A stretch of 64,000 nt of DNA. Origin: Herminiimonas sp. (lineage in GTDB: Bacteria; Pseudomonadota; Gammaproteobacteria; Burkholderiales; Burkholderiaceae). The notes beneath the pieces are model-generated. The model searched no databases. It had not been told where the DNA came from and saw only the letters and a list, made by a program, of their open reading frames with translations. Below are positions 56,067 to 64,000 of this stretch, one piece after another. The stretch is from positions 372,001-436,000 of the forward strand of contig NZ_JAURVN010000002.1 of the NCBI RefSeq assembly GCF_030655415.1, in the 5' to 3' direction. The translations under genes and the position numbers were made by a program. Numbering within the stretch: position 1 is the stretch's first letter; each line of letters opens with the position of its first letter.

Positions 56067-57029
56067 ATGTTGTACCGACGAAATCCGCAGCTCAACAAAA
56101 ACGGCGAACTGATTCATCTGCTGTCCACTGAAGGACTGCCCAAAGCCACACTGACGCAAATTCTCGACACTGCCGCCAGCTTTGTCAGCGTCAGCGACCG
56201 TGAGGTCAAAAAAGTGCCCTTGCTGCGCGGCAAAAGCGTCTTCAACCTCTTTTTCGAAAATTCCACCCGCACCCGCACCACGTTCGAGATCGCGGCCACG
56301 CGGCTGTCGGCCGATGTGATCAACCTCGACATCGCACGCTCGTCGGCTTCCAAGGGCGAGTCGTTGCTCGACACCATCTCCAACCTGAGCGCGATGGCCG
56401 CCGACCTGTTCGTGGTGCGGCACGGCGAATCGGGCGCGCCCTACCTGATCGCGCAGCACGTGGCACCCCATGTGCATGTGATCAACGCCGGCGACGGCCG
56501 CCATGCGCACCCGACGCAGGGCTTGCTCGACATGTACACCATTCGCCACTACAAAAAAGACTTCAGCCAGCTCACGGTGGCGATTGTCGGCGACGTGCTG
56601 CACTCGCGCGTGGCCCGCTCGGACATCCACGCGCTGACCACACTGGGTTGCCCTGAAGTGCGGGTGGTGGGCCCGAAAACCCTGGTGCCGGCCGACATGG
56701 CGCAAATGGGTGTGCGCGTCTGCCATACGTTGGAGGAGGGCATCAAGGGGGCGGATGTGATCATCATGCTCAGGCTGCAGAGCGAACGCATGTCCGGCGC
56801 CTTGCTGCCCAGCAGCCAGGAGTTCTTCAAAAGCTTCGGCCTGACCAACGACAAGCTGAAGCTTGCCAAACCCGACGCCATCGTCATGCACCCCGGCCCG
56901 ATCAACCGCGGCGTCGAGATCGACTCTGCCGTGGTTGATGGTGCGCAAAGCGTGATCCTGCCGCAGGTCACCTTCGGCATCGCCGTGCGCATGGCCGTCA
57001 TGAGCATTGTTGCCGGGAATGAAGCATGA
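56067..57029 (+). CDS. pyrB: Aspartate carbamoyltransferase catalytic chain
   Basis: PyrB condenses carbamoyl phosphate with aspartate in pyrimidine synthesis. I choose ATG 56067 (320 residues), giving [20 protein letters not shown]; the frame extends upstream only through pyrR. Family motifs are [18 protein letters not shown] near residue 65, the [12 protein letters not shown] block near 147, and [12 protein letters not shown] near 273. The ATCase is probably a dodecamer with the dead dihydroorotase PyrX (next gene), as in Pseudomonas, rather than with PyrI. Confidence 0.95.
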   Translation: MLYRRNPQLNKNGELIHLLSTEGLPKATLTQILDTAASFVSVSDREVKKVPLLRGKSVFNLFFENSTRTRTTFEIAATRLSADVINLDIARSSASKGESLLDTISNLSAMAADLFVVRHGESGAPYLIAQHVAPHVHVINAGDGRHAHPTQGLLDMYTIRHYKKDFSQLTVAIVGDVLHSRVARSDIHALTTLGCPEVRVVGPKTLVPADMAQMGVRVCHTLEEGIKGADVIIMLRLQSERMSGALLPSSQEFFKSFGLTNDKLKLAKPDAIVMHPGPINRGVEIDSAVVDGAQSVILPQVTFGIAVRMAVMSIVAGNEA

Positions 57030-57036
57030 ACATGGA

Positions 57037-57060
57037 CCCCCACGCTTGTCGCTTCGCGTG
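57037..57060 (+). repeat. CCCCACGCTTGTCGCTTCGCG element, copy 1
   Basis: First of three copies between pyrB and pyrX; the core CCCCACGCTTGTCGCTTCGC is identical in all three. Orientation is the same as the other two, and opposite to the similar part of the 84-bp tandem units at 30.7 kb. Confidence 0.8.
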
Positions 57061-57138
57061 CCTATGGCGGTGCGCCGCCCCTTGCACGGGAAAAAGGGGC
57101 TGTGCTTGCTTGGGGCGGCCCTGCGCGGCGCACTTCGG

Positions 57139-57161
57139 CCCCCACGCTTGTCGCTTCGCGT
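57139..57161 (+). repeat. CCCCACGCTTGTCGCTTCGCG element, copy 2
   Basis: Second copy, followed by TACTGCGCTGCCCCCCGAGG, which is the counterpart of the CCTCGGGGGGCAGCG part of the 84-bp units on the other strand. Confidence 0.8.
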
Positions 57162-57222
57162 ACTGCGCTGCCCCCCGAGGGGGCGCATTTTTCCTTGGGG
57201 CGGCCCGGCGGAAAAACTTCGA

Positions 57223-57246
57223 CCCCCACGCTTGTCGCTTCGCGTG
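57223..57246 (+). repeat. CCCCACGCTTGTCGCTTCGCG element, copy 3
   Basis: Third copy, ending 15 bp before the pyrX start; the ribosome site GGAG at 57251-57254 lies just after it. Confidence 0.8.
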
Positions 57247-57261
57247 CCGCGGAGAACCAAC

Positions 57262-58554
57262 ATGAAGCTATTGATCAAGAACGGACGCGTGATCGACCCG
57301 GCCTCCGGGCTCGACGAAATCGGTGATGTGGCGATTGCCGCCGGGCGCATTTTGTCGCTGAAAAACACGGTTGCGGATTTCACGCCGAACCGCACGCTTG
57401 ACGCCACGGGCTGCATCGTCGCGCCCGGGCTGATCGACCTGTCGGCGCGCCTGCGGGAACCGGGTTACGAACACGAAGGCATGCTGGAAAGCGAGCTGGC
57501 GGCCGCCGTGGCGGGCGGTGTGACCAGCCTGGTCTGCCCGCCCGACACCGATCCGGTGCTCGACGAGCCCGGTCTGGTCGAGATGCTCAAATTCCGCGCC
57601 GAAAAGCTGCACCAGTCGCGCGTGTTTCCGCTGGGCGCCCTGACGCGCGCGCTGCAAGGCGAGGCGCTGACGGAAATGGTCGAGCTGACGGAGGCCGGCT
57701 GCGTCGGTTTCAGCCAGGCCGATGTGCCGCTGGCCAACACCCAGGTCCTGCTGCGTGCGCTGCAATATGCCGCCAGCTTTGGCTACACCGTCTGGCTGCG
57801 TCCGCAGGACAGTTGGCTGGGCGGCGGCGTGGCCGCCAGCGGGGCGCTGGCCACCCGTCTCGGCCTGAGCGGCGTGCCGGTGGTGGCGGAAACCATCGCG
57901 CTGCACACCTTGTTCGAGCTGGTGCGCGCCACCGGTGCGCGCGTCCATGTCTGCCGCGTCAGCAGCGCCGCAGGGGTGGCCTTGCTGGCCCAGGCCAAGG
58001 CCGAAGGGTTGGGCGTGACCGCCGATGTCAGCATCAACAGCCTGCACCTGCTCGATACCGACATTGGCTACTTTGACAGCCGCATGCGCCTGAACCCGCC
58101 GCTGCGCCAGCAGCGCGACCGCGATGCGCTGCGCCAGGCGCTGCTTGACGGCACCATCGACGCGCTGGTGTCCGATCACACGCCCGTGGAAGCCGATGCG
58201 AAAACCCTGCCTTTTGCCGAAGCCGAACCGGGGGCGACCGGGCTGGAGCTGTTGCTGGGCCTGGCCTGCAAGTGGGGCCGGGACAGCGGTGTGGGTTTGC
58301 CCCGCGCTCTGGCGGTGCTCACCAGTGAGCCGGCCCGCATACTCGGCAGTTCACTGGGTGCTTTGCAAGCCAGCGCCGGGCAGTTGGTTCAGGGCGGCGT
58401 GGCCGATGTCTGCGTGTTCGATGCGCAGTCCGAGTGGACGGTCCAGCCCGATACGCTGCGCAGCCAGGGCAAGCACACACCGTTTTCCGGCTACCCGTTG
58501 CCAACCCGTGTGCGCTGGACCCTGGTCGGTGGGCAACTCGCTTACGAGGCTTGA
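57262..58554 (+). CDS. pyrX: Inactive dihydroorotase-like partner of PyrB (PyrC'/PyrX)
   Basis: The 430-residue protein is a dihydroorotase homologue that cannot bind metal normally: the family's HxH in PGLIDxHxHLREPG reads PGLIDLSARLREPG (Ser61, Arg63), and the later metal histidines are also lost (VWLRPQDSW and HVCRVSSAAG). The final DALVSDHTPVEADAKTLP block is kept. In Pseudomonas, such non-catalytic homologues are obligatory subunits of ATCase. Gene order pyrR-pyrB-pyrX supports this role. The real dihydroorotase must be elsewhere. ATG 57262 has GGAG; upstream frame is repeat DNA. Confidence 0.9.
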   Translation: MKLLIKNGRVIDPASGLDEIGDVAIAAGRILSLKNTVADFTPNRTLDATGCIVAPGLIDLSARLREPGYEHEGMLESELAAAVAGGVTSLVCPPDTDPVLDEPGLVEMLKFRAEKLHQSRVFPLGALTRALQGEALTEMVELTEAGCVGFSQADVPLANTQVLLRALQYAASFGYTVWLRPQDSWLGGGVAASGALATRLGLSGVPVVAETIALHTLFELVRATGARVHVCRVSSAAGVALLAQAKAEGLGVTADVSINSLHLLDTDIGYFDSRMRLNPPLRQQRDRDALRQALLDGTIDALVSDHTPVEADAKTLPFAEAEPGATGLELLLGLACKWGRDSGVGLPRALAVLTSEPARILGSSLGALQASAGQLVQGGVADVCVFDAQSEWTVQPDTLRSQGKHTPFSGYPLPTRVRWTLVGGQLAYEA

Positions 58555-58559
58555 CCGGC

Positions 58560-59345
58560 ATGGATCGGGCAAGGGCGGTCTGGCGCCTGCTGTGGGCCTT
58601 GGGCCATATTGCCGGGGGCATCTGGACCATTTTGACCCTGTTTCCAAAACTTGGGCAAATCGAGAAAGAAGCGCGCGTTCATGCCTGGGCCCAGGCCATG
58701 CTGCGGGGGGTGGGCATCACGCTGGCCGTCCAGGGCATTCCTGTGGCCGGCGGCCCCGCGCTGCTGGTAGCCAACCACTTGTCCTGGCTGGACATCGTGG
58801 TGATGCATGCCGCGCGCTACTGCCGCTTTGTCTCCAAGTCCGACATCAAACACTGGCCGCTGGTAGGCACGCTGGCGGGCGGTGCCGGCACCTTGTACAT
58901 CGAGAGGGATTCCAAGCGCGATGCCCATCGTGTCGTGCATCACATGGTCGAGCGCCTGCAGCTCGGCGAGGTGCTTGCCGTGTTTCCCGAAGGAACGACT
59001 GGCGACAGCATCAGTCTCAAGCCGTTTCACGCCAACTTGCTCCAGGCGGCGATTTCTGTGGATGCACCGGTGCAGCCGATGGCATTGCGTTTTATTGACG
59101 CCGGCAGCGGGCAAACCAGTTTTGCGCCGCGTTATATCGATGACGACTCCATTTTCGTGTCGATCTGGGAAACCCTGTGCGTCAAAAACCTTCGCGCCGA
59201 CGTGATTTTCGGCGCACCCCAACGCTGCGCCGGCCGGGACCGGCGCACCTGGGCGGCCGATCTGCAAAGAGAAGTCGAGCGCCTGCGCAGCGGCCCGCCC
59301 CAGGGCGGCTCAATCGGGTGTGTCGCGCGCTCACCCAAAAGGTGA
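58560..59345 (+). CDS. 1-acyl-sn-glycerol-3-phosphate acyltransferase family protein
   Basis: The 261-residue PlsC-family acyltransferase has the catalytic NHLSWLD motif (HX4D) near residue 72, and FPEGTTGDS near residue 141, with an N-terminal hydrophobic segment (LLWALGHIAGGIWTILTLF). It probably transfers acyl groups to lysophosphatidate or a related lysophospholipid at the inner membrane. It starts 5 bp after pyrX, so it is likely cotranscribed with pyrRBX, an arrangement seen in Comamonadaceae. The frame extends upstream through pyrX but ATG 58560 is the first plausible start. Confidence 0.88.
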   Translation: MDRARAVWRLLWALGHIAGGIWTILTLFPKLGQIEKEARVHAWAQAMLRGVGITLAVQGIPVAGGPALLVANHLSWLDIVVMHAARYCRFVSKSDIKHWPLVGTLAGGAGTLYIERDSKRDAHRVVHHMVERLQLGEVLAVFPEGTTGDSISLKPFHANLLQAAISVDAPVQPMALRFIDAGSGQTSFAPRYIDDDSIFVSIWETLCVKNLRADVIFGAPQRCAGRDRRTWAADLQREVERLRSGPPQGGSIGCVARSPKR

Positions 59346-59429
59346 AGTTCGTCGTGGTCAAGAATGTCAGCATTCATGAGCATCTCCAGCGGAAAATGAG
59401 CGGTCAACTGCGGTTTCTAGGTTTAAAGC

Positions 59430-60494
59430 CTATTCGCGCGGGAAAGTCACCACGTGATCGACCTCGGCCCGAATGCCAATCCATTCGCCGAGCGCATGGT
59501 CGTGGTGCGAAGGCACATGCGCCATCACGGTTTCCCCGGTCTGGAGCTGCAGCGTGTACAAAAACTCGGAGCCGCGAAATGCCTTGCGTAAAATCTGCGC
59601 CCTCACCGGGGCCGCATCGTCATGCACGATGTCGTCGGCGCGCAGCAGCACGTCGCACACGCCATCGGGATAGGCGCCGGGCAGCGGGCATTCCAGCATG
59701 TCGTTCAAGTCACCCAGCGCGGTATGCACCACCACGTTGTCGCCGTGCTGCGTAATCTGGGCGTGGATAAACACGCCATGGCCAATGAAGTCGGCGACAA
59801 AGCGGGTTGCGGGCCGATGGTAAAGCGCGTAAGCGTCGTCCCACTGGTGCAACCGGCCTTCATGCATGACGCCGATCCGGTCACCGATGGCAAAAGCTTC
59901 GAGCTGATCGTGCGTGACAAACAGCGCCGTGGTGCCGGCCAGTTTCAAAATGCCGCGCACCTCGTGCGCCAGGCGTTCGCGCAAGTCCACGTCCAGGTTG
60001 GAAAAAGGTTCGTCCAGCAGCAGCAGGCGCGGCTTGGGGGCCAGGGCGCGCGCCAAAGCCACCCGTTGCTGCTGACCCCCTGACAATTCATGCGGGTAGC
60101 GTTTGTGTACATTGCCCAGGCCGACCAGGTCCAGCACTTCGCTGACACGTTGCTGGCGCTGCGCCGGCTTCAAGTGCGCCAGGCCAAACGCCACGTTGTG
60201 CCCGGCGTCCAGATGCGGAAACAGCGCGTAGTCCTGAAACACCATACCGATGCGGCGTTCTTCGGCGGGCACATGGCGATGGCTGCTGCTGACGGTTTCT
60301 TGCGCCAGCAAGAGGGTGCCGGCCTGGACCCGCTCCAGGCCGGCGACCGCGCGCAGCAAAGTGGTTTTTCCACAGCCGGAAGGCCCGATCAGGACGCCGA
60401 TCTCCCCGGCCAGCAAACCGAGCGACACGCCGTCCACGGCGGGACGGGAGCGGCCCGCATACTGCACCACCAGGTGGGAAAGGTTCAAAAACAT
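59430..60494 (-). CDS. FbpC-type iron(III) ABC transporter ATP-binding protein
   Basis: The 354-residue ABC ATPase has Walker A GPSGCGKTT (37-45), the signature LSGGQQQRVALARAL near 138, Walker B LLLLDEPFSNLD and a C-terminal TOBE-like regulatory domain (residues 240-354). This layout fits importers for Fe3+, spermidine/putrescine, or sulfate-type substrates. The divergent permease and a Fur-like site between them favour ferric iron. No periplasmic binding protein gene (fbpA) is in the window. Confidence 0.85.
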   Translation of the reverse strand: MFLNLSHLVVQYAGRSRPAVDGVSLGLLAGEIGVLIGPSGCGKTTLLRAVAGLERVQAGTLLLAQETVSSSHRHVPAEERRIGMVFQDYALFPHLDAGHNVAFGLAHLKPAQRQQRVSEVLDLVGLGNVHKRYPHELSGGQQQRVALARALAPKPRLLLLDEPFSNLDVDLRERLAHEVRGILKLAGTTALFVTHDQLEAFAIGDRIGVMHEGRLHQWDDAYALYHRPATRFVADFIGHGVFIHAQITQHGDNVVVHTALGDLNDMLECPLPGAYPDGVCDVLLRADDIVHDDAAPVRAQILRKAFRGSEFLYTLQLQTGETVMAHVPSHHDHALGEWIGIRAEVDHVVTFPRE

Positions 60495-60510
60495 TCCCCC
60501 GATTGTAGAT

Positions 60511-60529
60511 GCTTACAATTCTCATTTGC
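60511..60529 (-). promoter_or_regulatory. Candidate Fur box between the two iron-transporter genes
   Basis: On the minus strand GCAAATGAGAATTGTAAGC matches 12 of 19 positions of the GATAATGATAATCATTATC Fur consensus. It lies in the 113-bp divergent promoter region, just upstream of the ATPase gene and 79 bp from the permease start. Confidence 0.45.
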
Positions 60530-60607
60530 GCCGGCTTGACGTCAAGACGGCCTGCTGGCGCGGATATCAGGCCTGATCGGCGATAGCCCGCCTTTTTTTG
60601 GGACATC

Positions 60608-62218
60608 ATGCTTCGTCGTTTCATCTCGTCCGTCCTGTTGTTTCTGCTAATGGCCGTGCTCACGCTGCCCGTGCTGGCGGTGCTGCTGTCCTGGCTTGAG
60701 CTCGATGCCCAGGCCCTGCCCATCCTGCGGCAAATGCTGCAGACCGTTTTGCCCGAGTACGCCTTCACCTCGCTGCTGCTGTGCCTGTCGGTGGCCCTGG
60801 GTGTTGCGGGGGTCGGCATGGGCACAGCCAGCGCGGTGACGCTGTTCGAGTTTCCGGGTCGGCGGTTTTTCTCCTGGGCGCTGCTGCTGCCGCTGGCCAT
60901 GCCGGCCTATGTGGTGGCCTATGCGTATACCGATTTTTTGCAATATGCCGGACCCTTGCAAAGCTGGCTCCGTGCCAGCATGGGACTGCAGGGCAGGCTG
61001 TTGCCGGAAATACGCAGCCTGGGCGGTGCGGTGCTGGTCTTCACGGTCGCCCTGTACCCCTATGTCTATTTGCTGGCGCGGACCGCGCTGTCCGAGCGGG
61101 CGGTGCATCTGATGGAAGCCGCCCGGCTGCTGGGCGCGCCGCTATCCCGCCGCATCCGCGAAGTCGCGTTGCCGCTGGCCCGCCCGGCGGTGGCGGCCGG
61201 CGTGGCGCTGGCATTGATGGAGACCCTGGCCGACTTTGGCGTGTCCAGCTACTTCGGCATTCAAACTTTCACAGCCGGCATTTACAAAGCCTGGCTGGCC
61301 ATGGACAACCGCCTGGCCGCTGCCCAACTGGCCACGGCCTTGCTGCTGGTGGTGGCCGTGTTGCTGAAGATTGAGCATCAGGCGCAAAAGCGCATGCGTT
61401 TTGCCGGCAGCCGAGGCGGCCGCGCCGGCGCGGCGGACGCCGCGCCCATCCCGCTGAGCGGCCTGCGGGCCGGCATGGCGTGGGCGGTGTGCGCGCTGCC
61501 CATTGCACTGGGTTTTGTGTTGCCGGTGCTGTTCATGCTGCGTCCCCTGGTTGCGGGCTGGGGGGAGCTGCCGTGGACGCAGTTTGTGCGCTGGTCATTG
61601 AACAGCCTGGGGCTGGCCAGCCTGAGCGCCGCGCTGGCCACGGGGGTGGCCCTCAGTCTGGCCTTCGCGCTGCGCCACCAGCCCCATGCGCTGACACGCG
61701 CCGCCGTGCAACTGGCCAGCCTGGGTTACGCCGTGCCCGGCGCCGTGATCGTGGTGGGTTTGCTGTTGCCGGTGGGCTGGCTGCAGGCCGCGGCTCCGCA
61801 AACCGCCGCAGGCTACTGGATCACCTCGACGGTGCTGGGCATTGTCTGGGCCTACCTGGTGCGCTTCACGGCGGTGGCGCTACAGTCCGTGCAGAGCGGC
61901 TACTCGCGCATTCCCACCAGTTTTGACGACAGCGCGCGGATGCTGGGCAGCACGGGCGCCGCGCTGTTGGCCAGGGTGCATTGGCCCTTGCTCAAACGCT
62001 CCGTGGGAGCTGCCGGGCTGCTGGTGTTCGTCGATGTGATGAAGGAACTGCCCGCCACGCTGGTGCTGCGGCCGTTCAACAGCGACACGCTGGCCGTGGT
62101 GACCTACCAGTTGGCCAGAGACGAGCGCCTGGGCGAGGCGGCCCTGCCTGCGCTGGCGCTGGTGCTGGTGGGGCTGTTGCCGGTGCTGCTGCTGGGTCGC
62201 ACACTGCGTGCCAGATAA
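60608..62218 (+). CDS. FbpB-type ABC transporter permease
   Basis: The 536-residue permease is a double-length FbpB/ThiP-type protein with about twelve membrane helices in two similar halves. Each half contains the family's cytoplasmic EAA-like loop for the ATPase: MEAARLLGAPLSRRIREVALP near residue 165, and DDSARMLGSTGAALLARVHWP near residue 440. Together with the divergent ATP-binding protein it makes a transporter, but the periplasmic binding protein is absent here. Fe3+ uptake is the best guess. Confidence 0.87.
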   Translation: MLRRFISSVLLFLLMAVLTLPVLAVLLSWLELDAQALPILRQMLQTVLPEYAFTSLLLCLSVALGVAGVGMGTASAVTLFEFPGRRFFSWALLLPLAMPAYVVAYAYTDFLQYAGPLQSWLRASMGLQGRLLPEIRSLGGAVLVFTVALYPYVYLLARTALSERAVHLMEAARLLGAPLSRRIREVALPLARPAVAAGVALALMETLADFGVSSYFGIQTFTAGIYKAWLAMDNRLAAAQLATALLLVVAVLLKIEHQAQKRMRFAGSRGGRAGAADAAPIPLSGLRAGMAWAVCALPIALGFVLPVLFMLRPLVAGWGELPWTQFVRWSLNSLGLASLSAALATGVALSLAFALRHQPHALTRAAVQLASLGYAVPGAVIVVGLLLPVGWLQAAAPQTAAGYWITSTVLGIVWAYLVRFTAVALQSVQSGYSRIPTSFDDSARMLGSTGAALLARVHWPLLKRSVGAAGLLVFVDVMKELPATLVLRPFNSDTLAVVTYQLARDERLGEAALPALALVLVGLLPVLLLGRTLRAR

Positions 62219-62286
62219 GACCTGAAAAAAACAGAGAGGCCGATTCGCGGAATTGCTTAAAATAGCAGCGATCCAAGGACAAACGC

Positions 62287-62514
62287 ATGCACATCGACAA
62301 AGAACTCGACACCCGCGGCCTGAACTGCCCCCTGCCTATCCTGAAGGCCAAAAAGGCACTGGCCGAGATGAGCAGCGGGCAACTGCTTCGGGTGGTGTCG
62401 ACCGACTCAGGTTCCACCCGCGACTTCATGGCCTTTGCCAAACAGACCGGCAACGAGCTGGTGGACCAGCAAACAGAAGGTGGCGACTTCATCCACGTGC
62501 TCAAACGCCGCTGA
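62287..62514 (+). CDS. tusA: TusA-family sulfur carrier protein
   Basis: The 75-residue protein has the TusA/SirA signature DTRGLNCPLPILKAKKAL with the sulfur-accepting cysteine at residue 14 and the downstream beta-strand LLRVVSTDSGSTRDF. Members carry persulfide sulfur for tRNA thiolation (with TusBCDE), for molybdenum cofactor work, or in sulfur oxidation; context does not tell which. It is convergent with galU. A -10-like TTAAAAT sits about 35 bp upstream of the ATG. Confidence 0.9.
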   Translation: MHIDKELDTRGLNCPLPILKAKKALAEMSSGQLLRVVSTDSGSTRDFMAFAKQTGNELVDQQTEGGDFIHVLKRR

Positions 62515-62519
62515 CTCGT

Positions 62520-62540
62520 CCCCACGCTTGTCGCTTCGCG
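62520..62540 (+). repeat. CCCCACGCTTGTCGCTTCGCG element, isolated copy
   Basis: CCCCACGCTTGTCGCTTCGC occurs once between the convergent tusA and galU genes, identical to the copies in the pyr locus. Confidence 0.8.
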
Positions 62541-62552
62541 CCTTTTAAGGTC

Positions 62553-63440
62553 TCAGCGCACCTGAAGGTTTTTCAGATAGTTGCGGAAGTGCTCGCCAAC
62601 TTCCGGATGCGCCAGCGCGAGTTCGACCGTGGCTTCGAGAAAACCTTCCTTGCTGCCACAGTCGTAGCGCTTGCCGCTGTACTGGAAGGCATAGACACCT
62701 TCCTCCGTCATCAGTCCGGCAATTCCGTCGGTCAGTTGAATCTCACCGCCGACGCCGCTGGACTGATTGCGAATGTGTTTGAACACATTGGGCGTCAAAA
62801 TGTAGCGCCCAGCCACCCCCATGCGGGAAGGCGCCACACCCGGCGCGGGTTTTTCGACCATCTGGGTGACTTTCATCAACTGCTCGCTGACGGGTTCTCC
62901 CGCGACGATGCCGTAGCGCCGCGTGTGGGCCAAAGGCACCTCCTGCACCGCCAGCAACGATTGCTGCAGTTGCTCAAATTGGGCCGCCATCTGGGCCAGC
63001 ACCGGCGGTGTGCCGACCATCAGATCGTCGGCCAGCAGCACGGCAAACGGTTCATGGCCGACCAGATGCTCGGCGCATAAAACCGCGTGGCCCAGGCCCA
63101 GCGAGCGCGGCTGGCGGACATAGGCGCAATTCATGTCGTCGGGTTGCACGGAGCGCACCAAGGCCAGCAAATCCTGTTTGTGAGCGGTTGCCAGCTCGGT
63201 TTCCAGTTCGTAGGCGGTGTCAAAGTGGTCTTCGATGGCCCGTTTATTGCGTCCTGTGACGAAAATCATGTGGCGTATGCCGGCTGCGTAGGCTTCTTCG
63301 ACCGCGTACTGAATCAGCGGCTTGTCCACCACCGGCAGCATTTCCTTGGGCTGGGCCTTGGTGGCCGGCAAAAAGCGCGTTCCCAAGCCGGCAACCGGGA
63401 ACACGGCCTTGTTTAAAGTTGTGACTTTTTTCATCGACAT
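62553..63440 (-). CDS. galU: UTP--glucose-1-phosphate uridylyltransferase
   Basis: GalU makes UDP-glucose for surface polysaccharides and glycan donors. The 295-residue protein has the nucleotide-binding start [40 protein letters not shown], the sugar-phosphate segment [11 protein letters not shown], and [15 protein letters not shown]. The ATG at 63440 is used; a second Met two codons later is possible. The gene is convergent with tusA, with one repeat copy between, and divergent from the dehydrogenase at 63546. Confidence 0.95.
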   Translation of the reverse strand: MSMKKVTTLNKAVFPVAGLGTRFLPATKAQPKEMLPVVDKPLIQYAVEEAYAAGIRHMIFVTGRNKRAIEDHFDTAYELETELATAHKQDLLALVRSVQPDDMNCAYVRQPRSLGLGHAVLCAEHLVGHEPFAVLLADDLMVGTPPVLAQMAAQFEQLQQSLLAVQEVPLAHTRRYGIVAGEPVSEQLMKVTQMVEKPAPGVAPSRMGVAGRYILTPNVFKHIRNQSSGVGGEIQLTDGIAGLMTEEGVYAFQYSGKRYDCGSKEGFLEATVELALAHPEVGEHFRNYLKNLQVR

Positions 63441-63545
63441 CGTTTTTGAATGGGGCTAGAGTGTCTCGATATTGACACAGACCGGCAACCCGACTGATTG
63501 CAAAAATAACAACGCGTACCGCGGCCAGTAAAAAAGGGACTTTGC

Positions 63546-64000
63546 ATGGACATCTTACTTCTTGACGCATTGGTTCCCGAAGCCATGGCCTGGCTCCGGA
63601 CCCGGCACAGCGTCGACTATCGTCCCGAATTGGCGGACGACCTCGTTGCCTTGCGTAAAGCGGCCTATAAAACCCGCGGCGTCGTGTTTCCCCGCCACAC
63701 CGTCGTGACCCGTGACTTTCTTGATTTTCTGCCCAGGCTCAAGGCTGTCTGCCGGCTGCACGTGGGCACCGACAACACCGATCTGGAAGCTTGCAATGAG
63801 CGCGGAATCAAGGTCATCCATGCCAGCAGTGCCAATGTGCGCTCCAATGCCGAATACCTGCTGAGCGGCTTGCTGCTGCTGTACCGGCGCGGTATCGTCT
63901 CGGCCTTGATGGGGCGGCGTCACCCGACGGCCCAGATGGGCCGCGAACTGCACGGCAGCACCGTCGGCATTCTGGGCCTGGCCCCGACCGCGCACACGCT
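63546..64000 (+). CDS. D-isomer-specific 2-hydroxyacid dehydrogenase, cut by window edge
   Basis: The first 151 codons of the gene lie in the window. The N-terminal half-domain of a D-2-hydroxyacid dehydrogenase is visible: LRTRHSVDYRPELADD, LPRLKAVCRLHVGTDNTDLEACNERGIKV, and the start of the NAD domain at GSTVGILGLAPTAHTL (an unusual GxLGLxxT instead of GxGxxG in the visible part). The substrate cannot be identified and the catalytic Arg/Glu/His residues lie downstream of the window. Confidence 0.8.
   Translation, partial: MDILLLDALVPEAMAWLRTRHSVDYRPELADDLVALRKAAYKTRGVVFPRHTVVTRDFLDFLPRLKAVCRLHVGTDNTDLEACNERGIKVIHASSANVRSNAEYLLSGLLLLYRRGIVSALMGRRHPTAQMGRELHGSTVGILGLAPTAHT

Larger units (their letters stand above)
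57030..57261 (+). other. Repeat-rich spacer between pyrB and pyrX
   Basis: This 232-bp spacer contains three direct copies of the CCCCCACGCTTGTCGCTTCG element (57037-57060, 57139-57161, 57223-57246) with GC-rich spacers containing GGGGCGGCC. The pyrX reading frame stays open across it, but the translation is repetitive (PRLSLRV repeated three times) and the real start follows at 57262. Close spacing would otherwise suggest pyrB-pyrX cotranscription. Confidence 0.8.

Noticed and set aside
57007..57261. 85-residue N-terminal extension of the dihydroorotase-like protein
   Set aside because: It encodes the intergenic repeats, and the ATG at 57262 has a ribosome site and the correct family N-terminus.
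63472..63500. TTGACA-based promoter for the 2-hydroxyacid dehydrogenase
   Set aside because: The -35 is perfect but no acceptable -10 lies at 16-18 bp, so I did not list it as a feature.

Overview
The window carries two blocks of ordinary Burkholderiales housekeeping genes that meet near 18.8-19.1 kb and differ sharply in base composition and codon use. The left block (1 to about 18.9 kb) has roughly balanced GC by eye and many A/T-ending codons. Its gene set and order (mtgA-aroE-tonB-RNase II, mpl-yqiA-ubiC, aroQ-accB-accC-prmA, a lysine/alanine-rich histone-like gene, nrdB) resemble Oxalobacteraceae such as Herminiimonas or Janthinobacterium. The right block (about 19 kb to the end) is clearly GC-rich and looks like Comamonadaceae (Rhodoferax or Polaromonas type). 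It also holds two families of short intergenic repeats that I do not find in the left block. The break falls between nrdB and the 3' end of nrdA, two genes that are neighbours in both families. An assembly chimera at a syntenic locus, or a replacement by homologous recombination, are both possible.

Left block, in order: partial corA; mtgA; aroE; a TonB-like protein; an RNase II-type exonuclease; the overlapping mpl-yqiA-ubiC operon (minus strand); an unknown gene with a TlpA-type thioredoxin; aroQ; accB-accC; prmA; a zinc-ribbon DUF3426 protein; a PfkB kinase; yggT; the histone-like gene; and nrdB with two intrinsic terminators behind it.

Right block: nrdA behind an excellent sigma-70 promoter framed by two NrdR boxes; ampD, pilR and pilS; a PP0621-type protein and a CcsA/YpjD-type protein; ffh; miaB; a secreted unknown protein; tRNA-Met(CAT); three tandem 84-bp repeats; an unknown gene; an M61 peptidase; dsbC; a UbiH-type monooxygenase; a MOSC protein; ychF; a degenerate RsuA-family protein; a YqaA-type membrane protein; dusB-fis; purH; hemL-thiD; rubredoxin; and the type IV pilus chemosensory cluster pilG-pilH-pilI-pilJ-chpA. 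These are followed by yqgE-ruvX-pyrR-pyrB-pyrX, a lysophospholipid acyltransferase, a divergent FbpC/FbpB-type ABC transporter, tusA, galU and a partial D-2-hydroxyacid dehydrogenase.

Functionally the window covers deoxyribonucleotide supply (nrdAB under NrdR), fatty-acid initiation (accBC), peptidoglycan synthesis and recycling (mtgA, mpl, ampD), control of type IV pili (pilRS and the Pil-Chp pathway), and pyrimidine synthesis with a catalytically dead dihydroorotase partner for PyrB. I saw no prophage, insertion sequence, CRISPR array or defence island. I found no clearly new multigene system. The observations most worth following are the composition junction, the two repeat families (one of which runs into the pyrR reading frame), and two apparently dead enzymes retained as complete genes.
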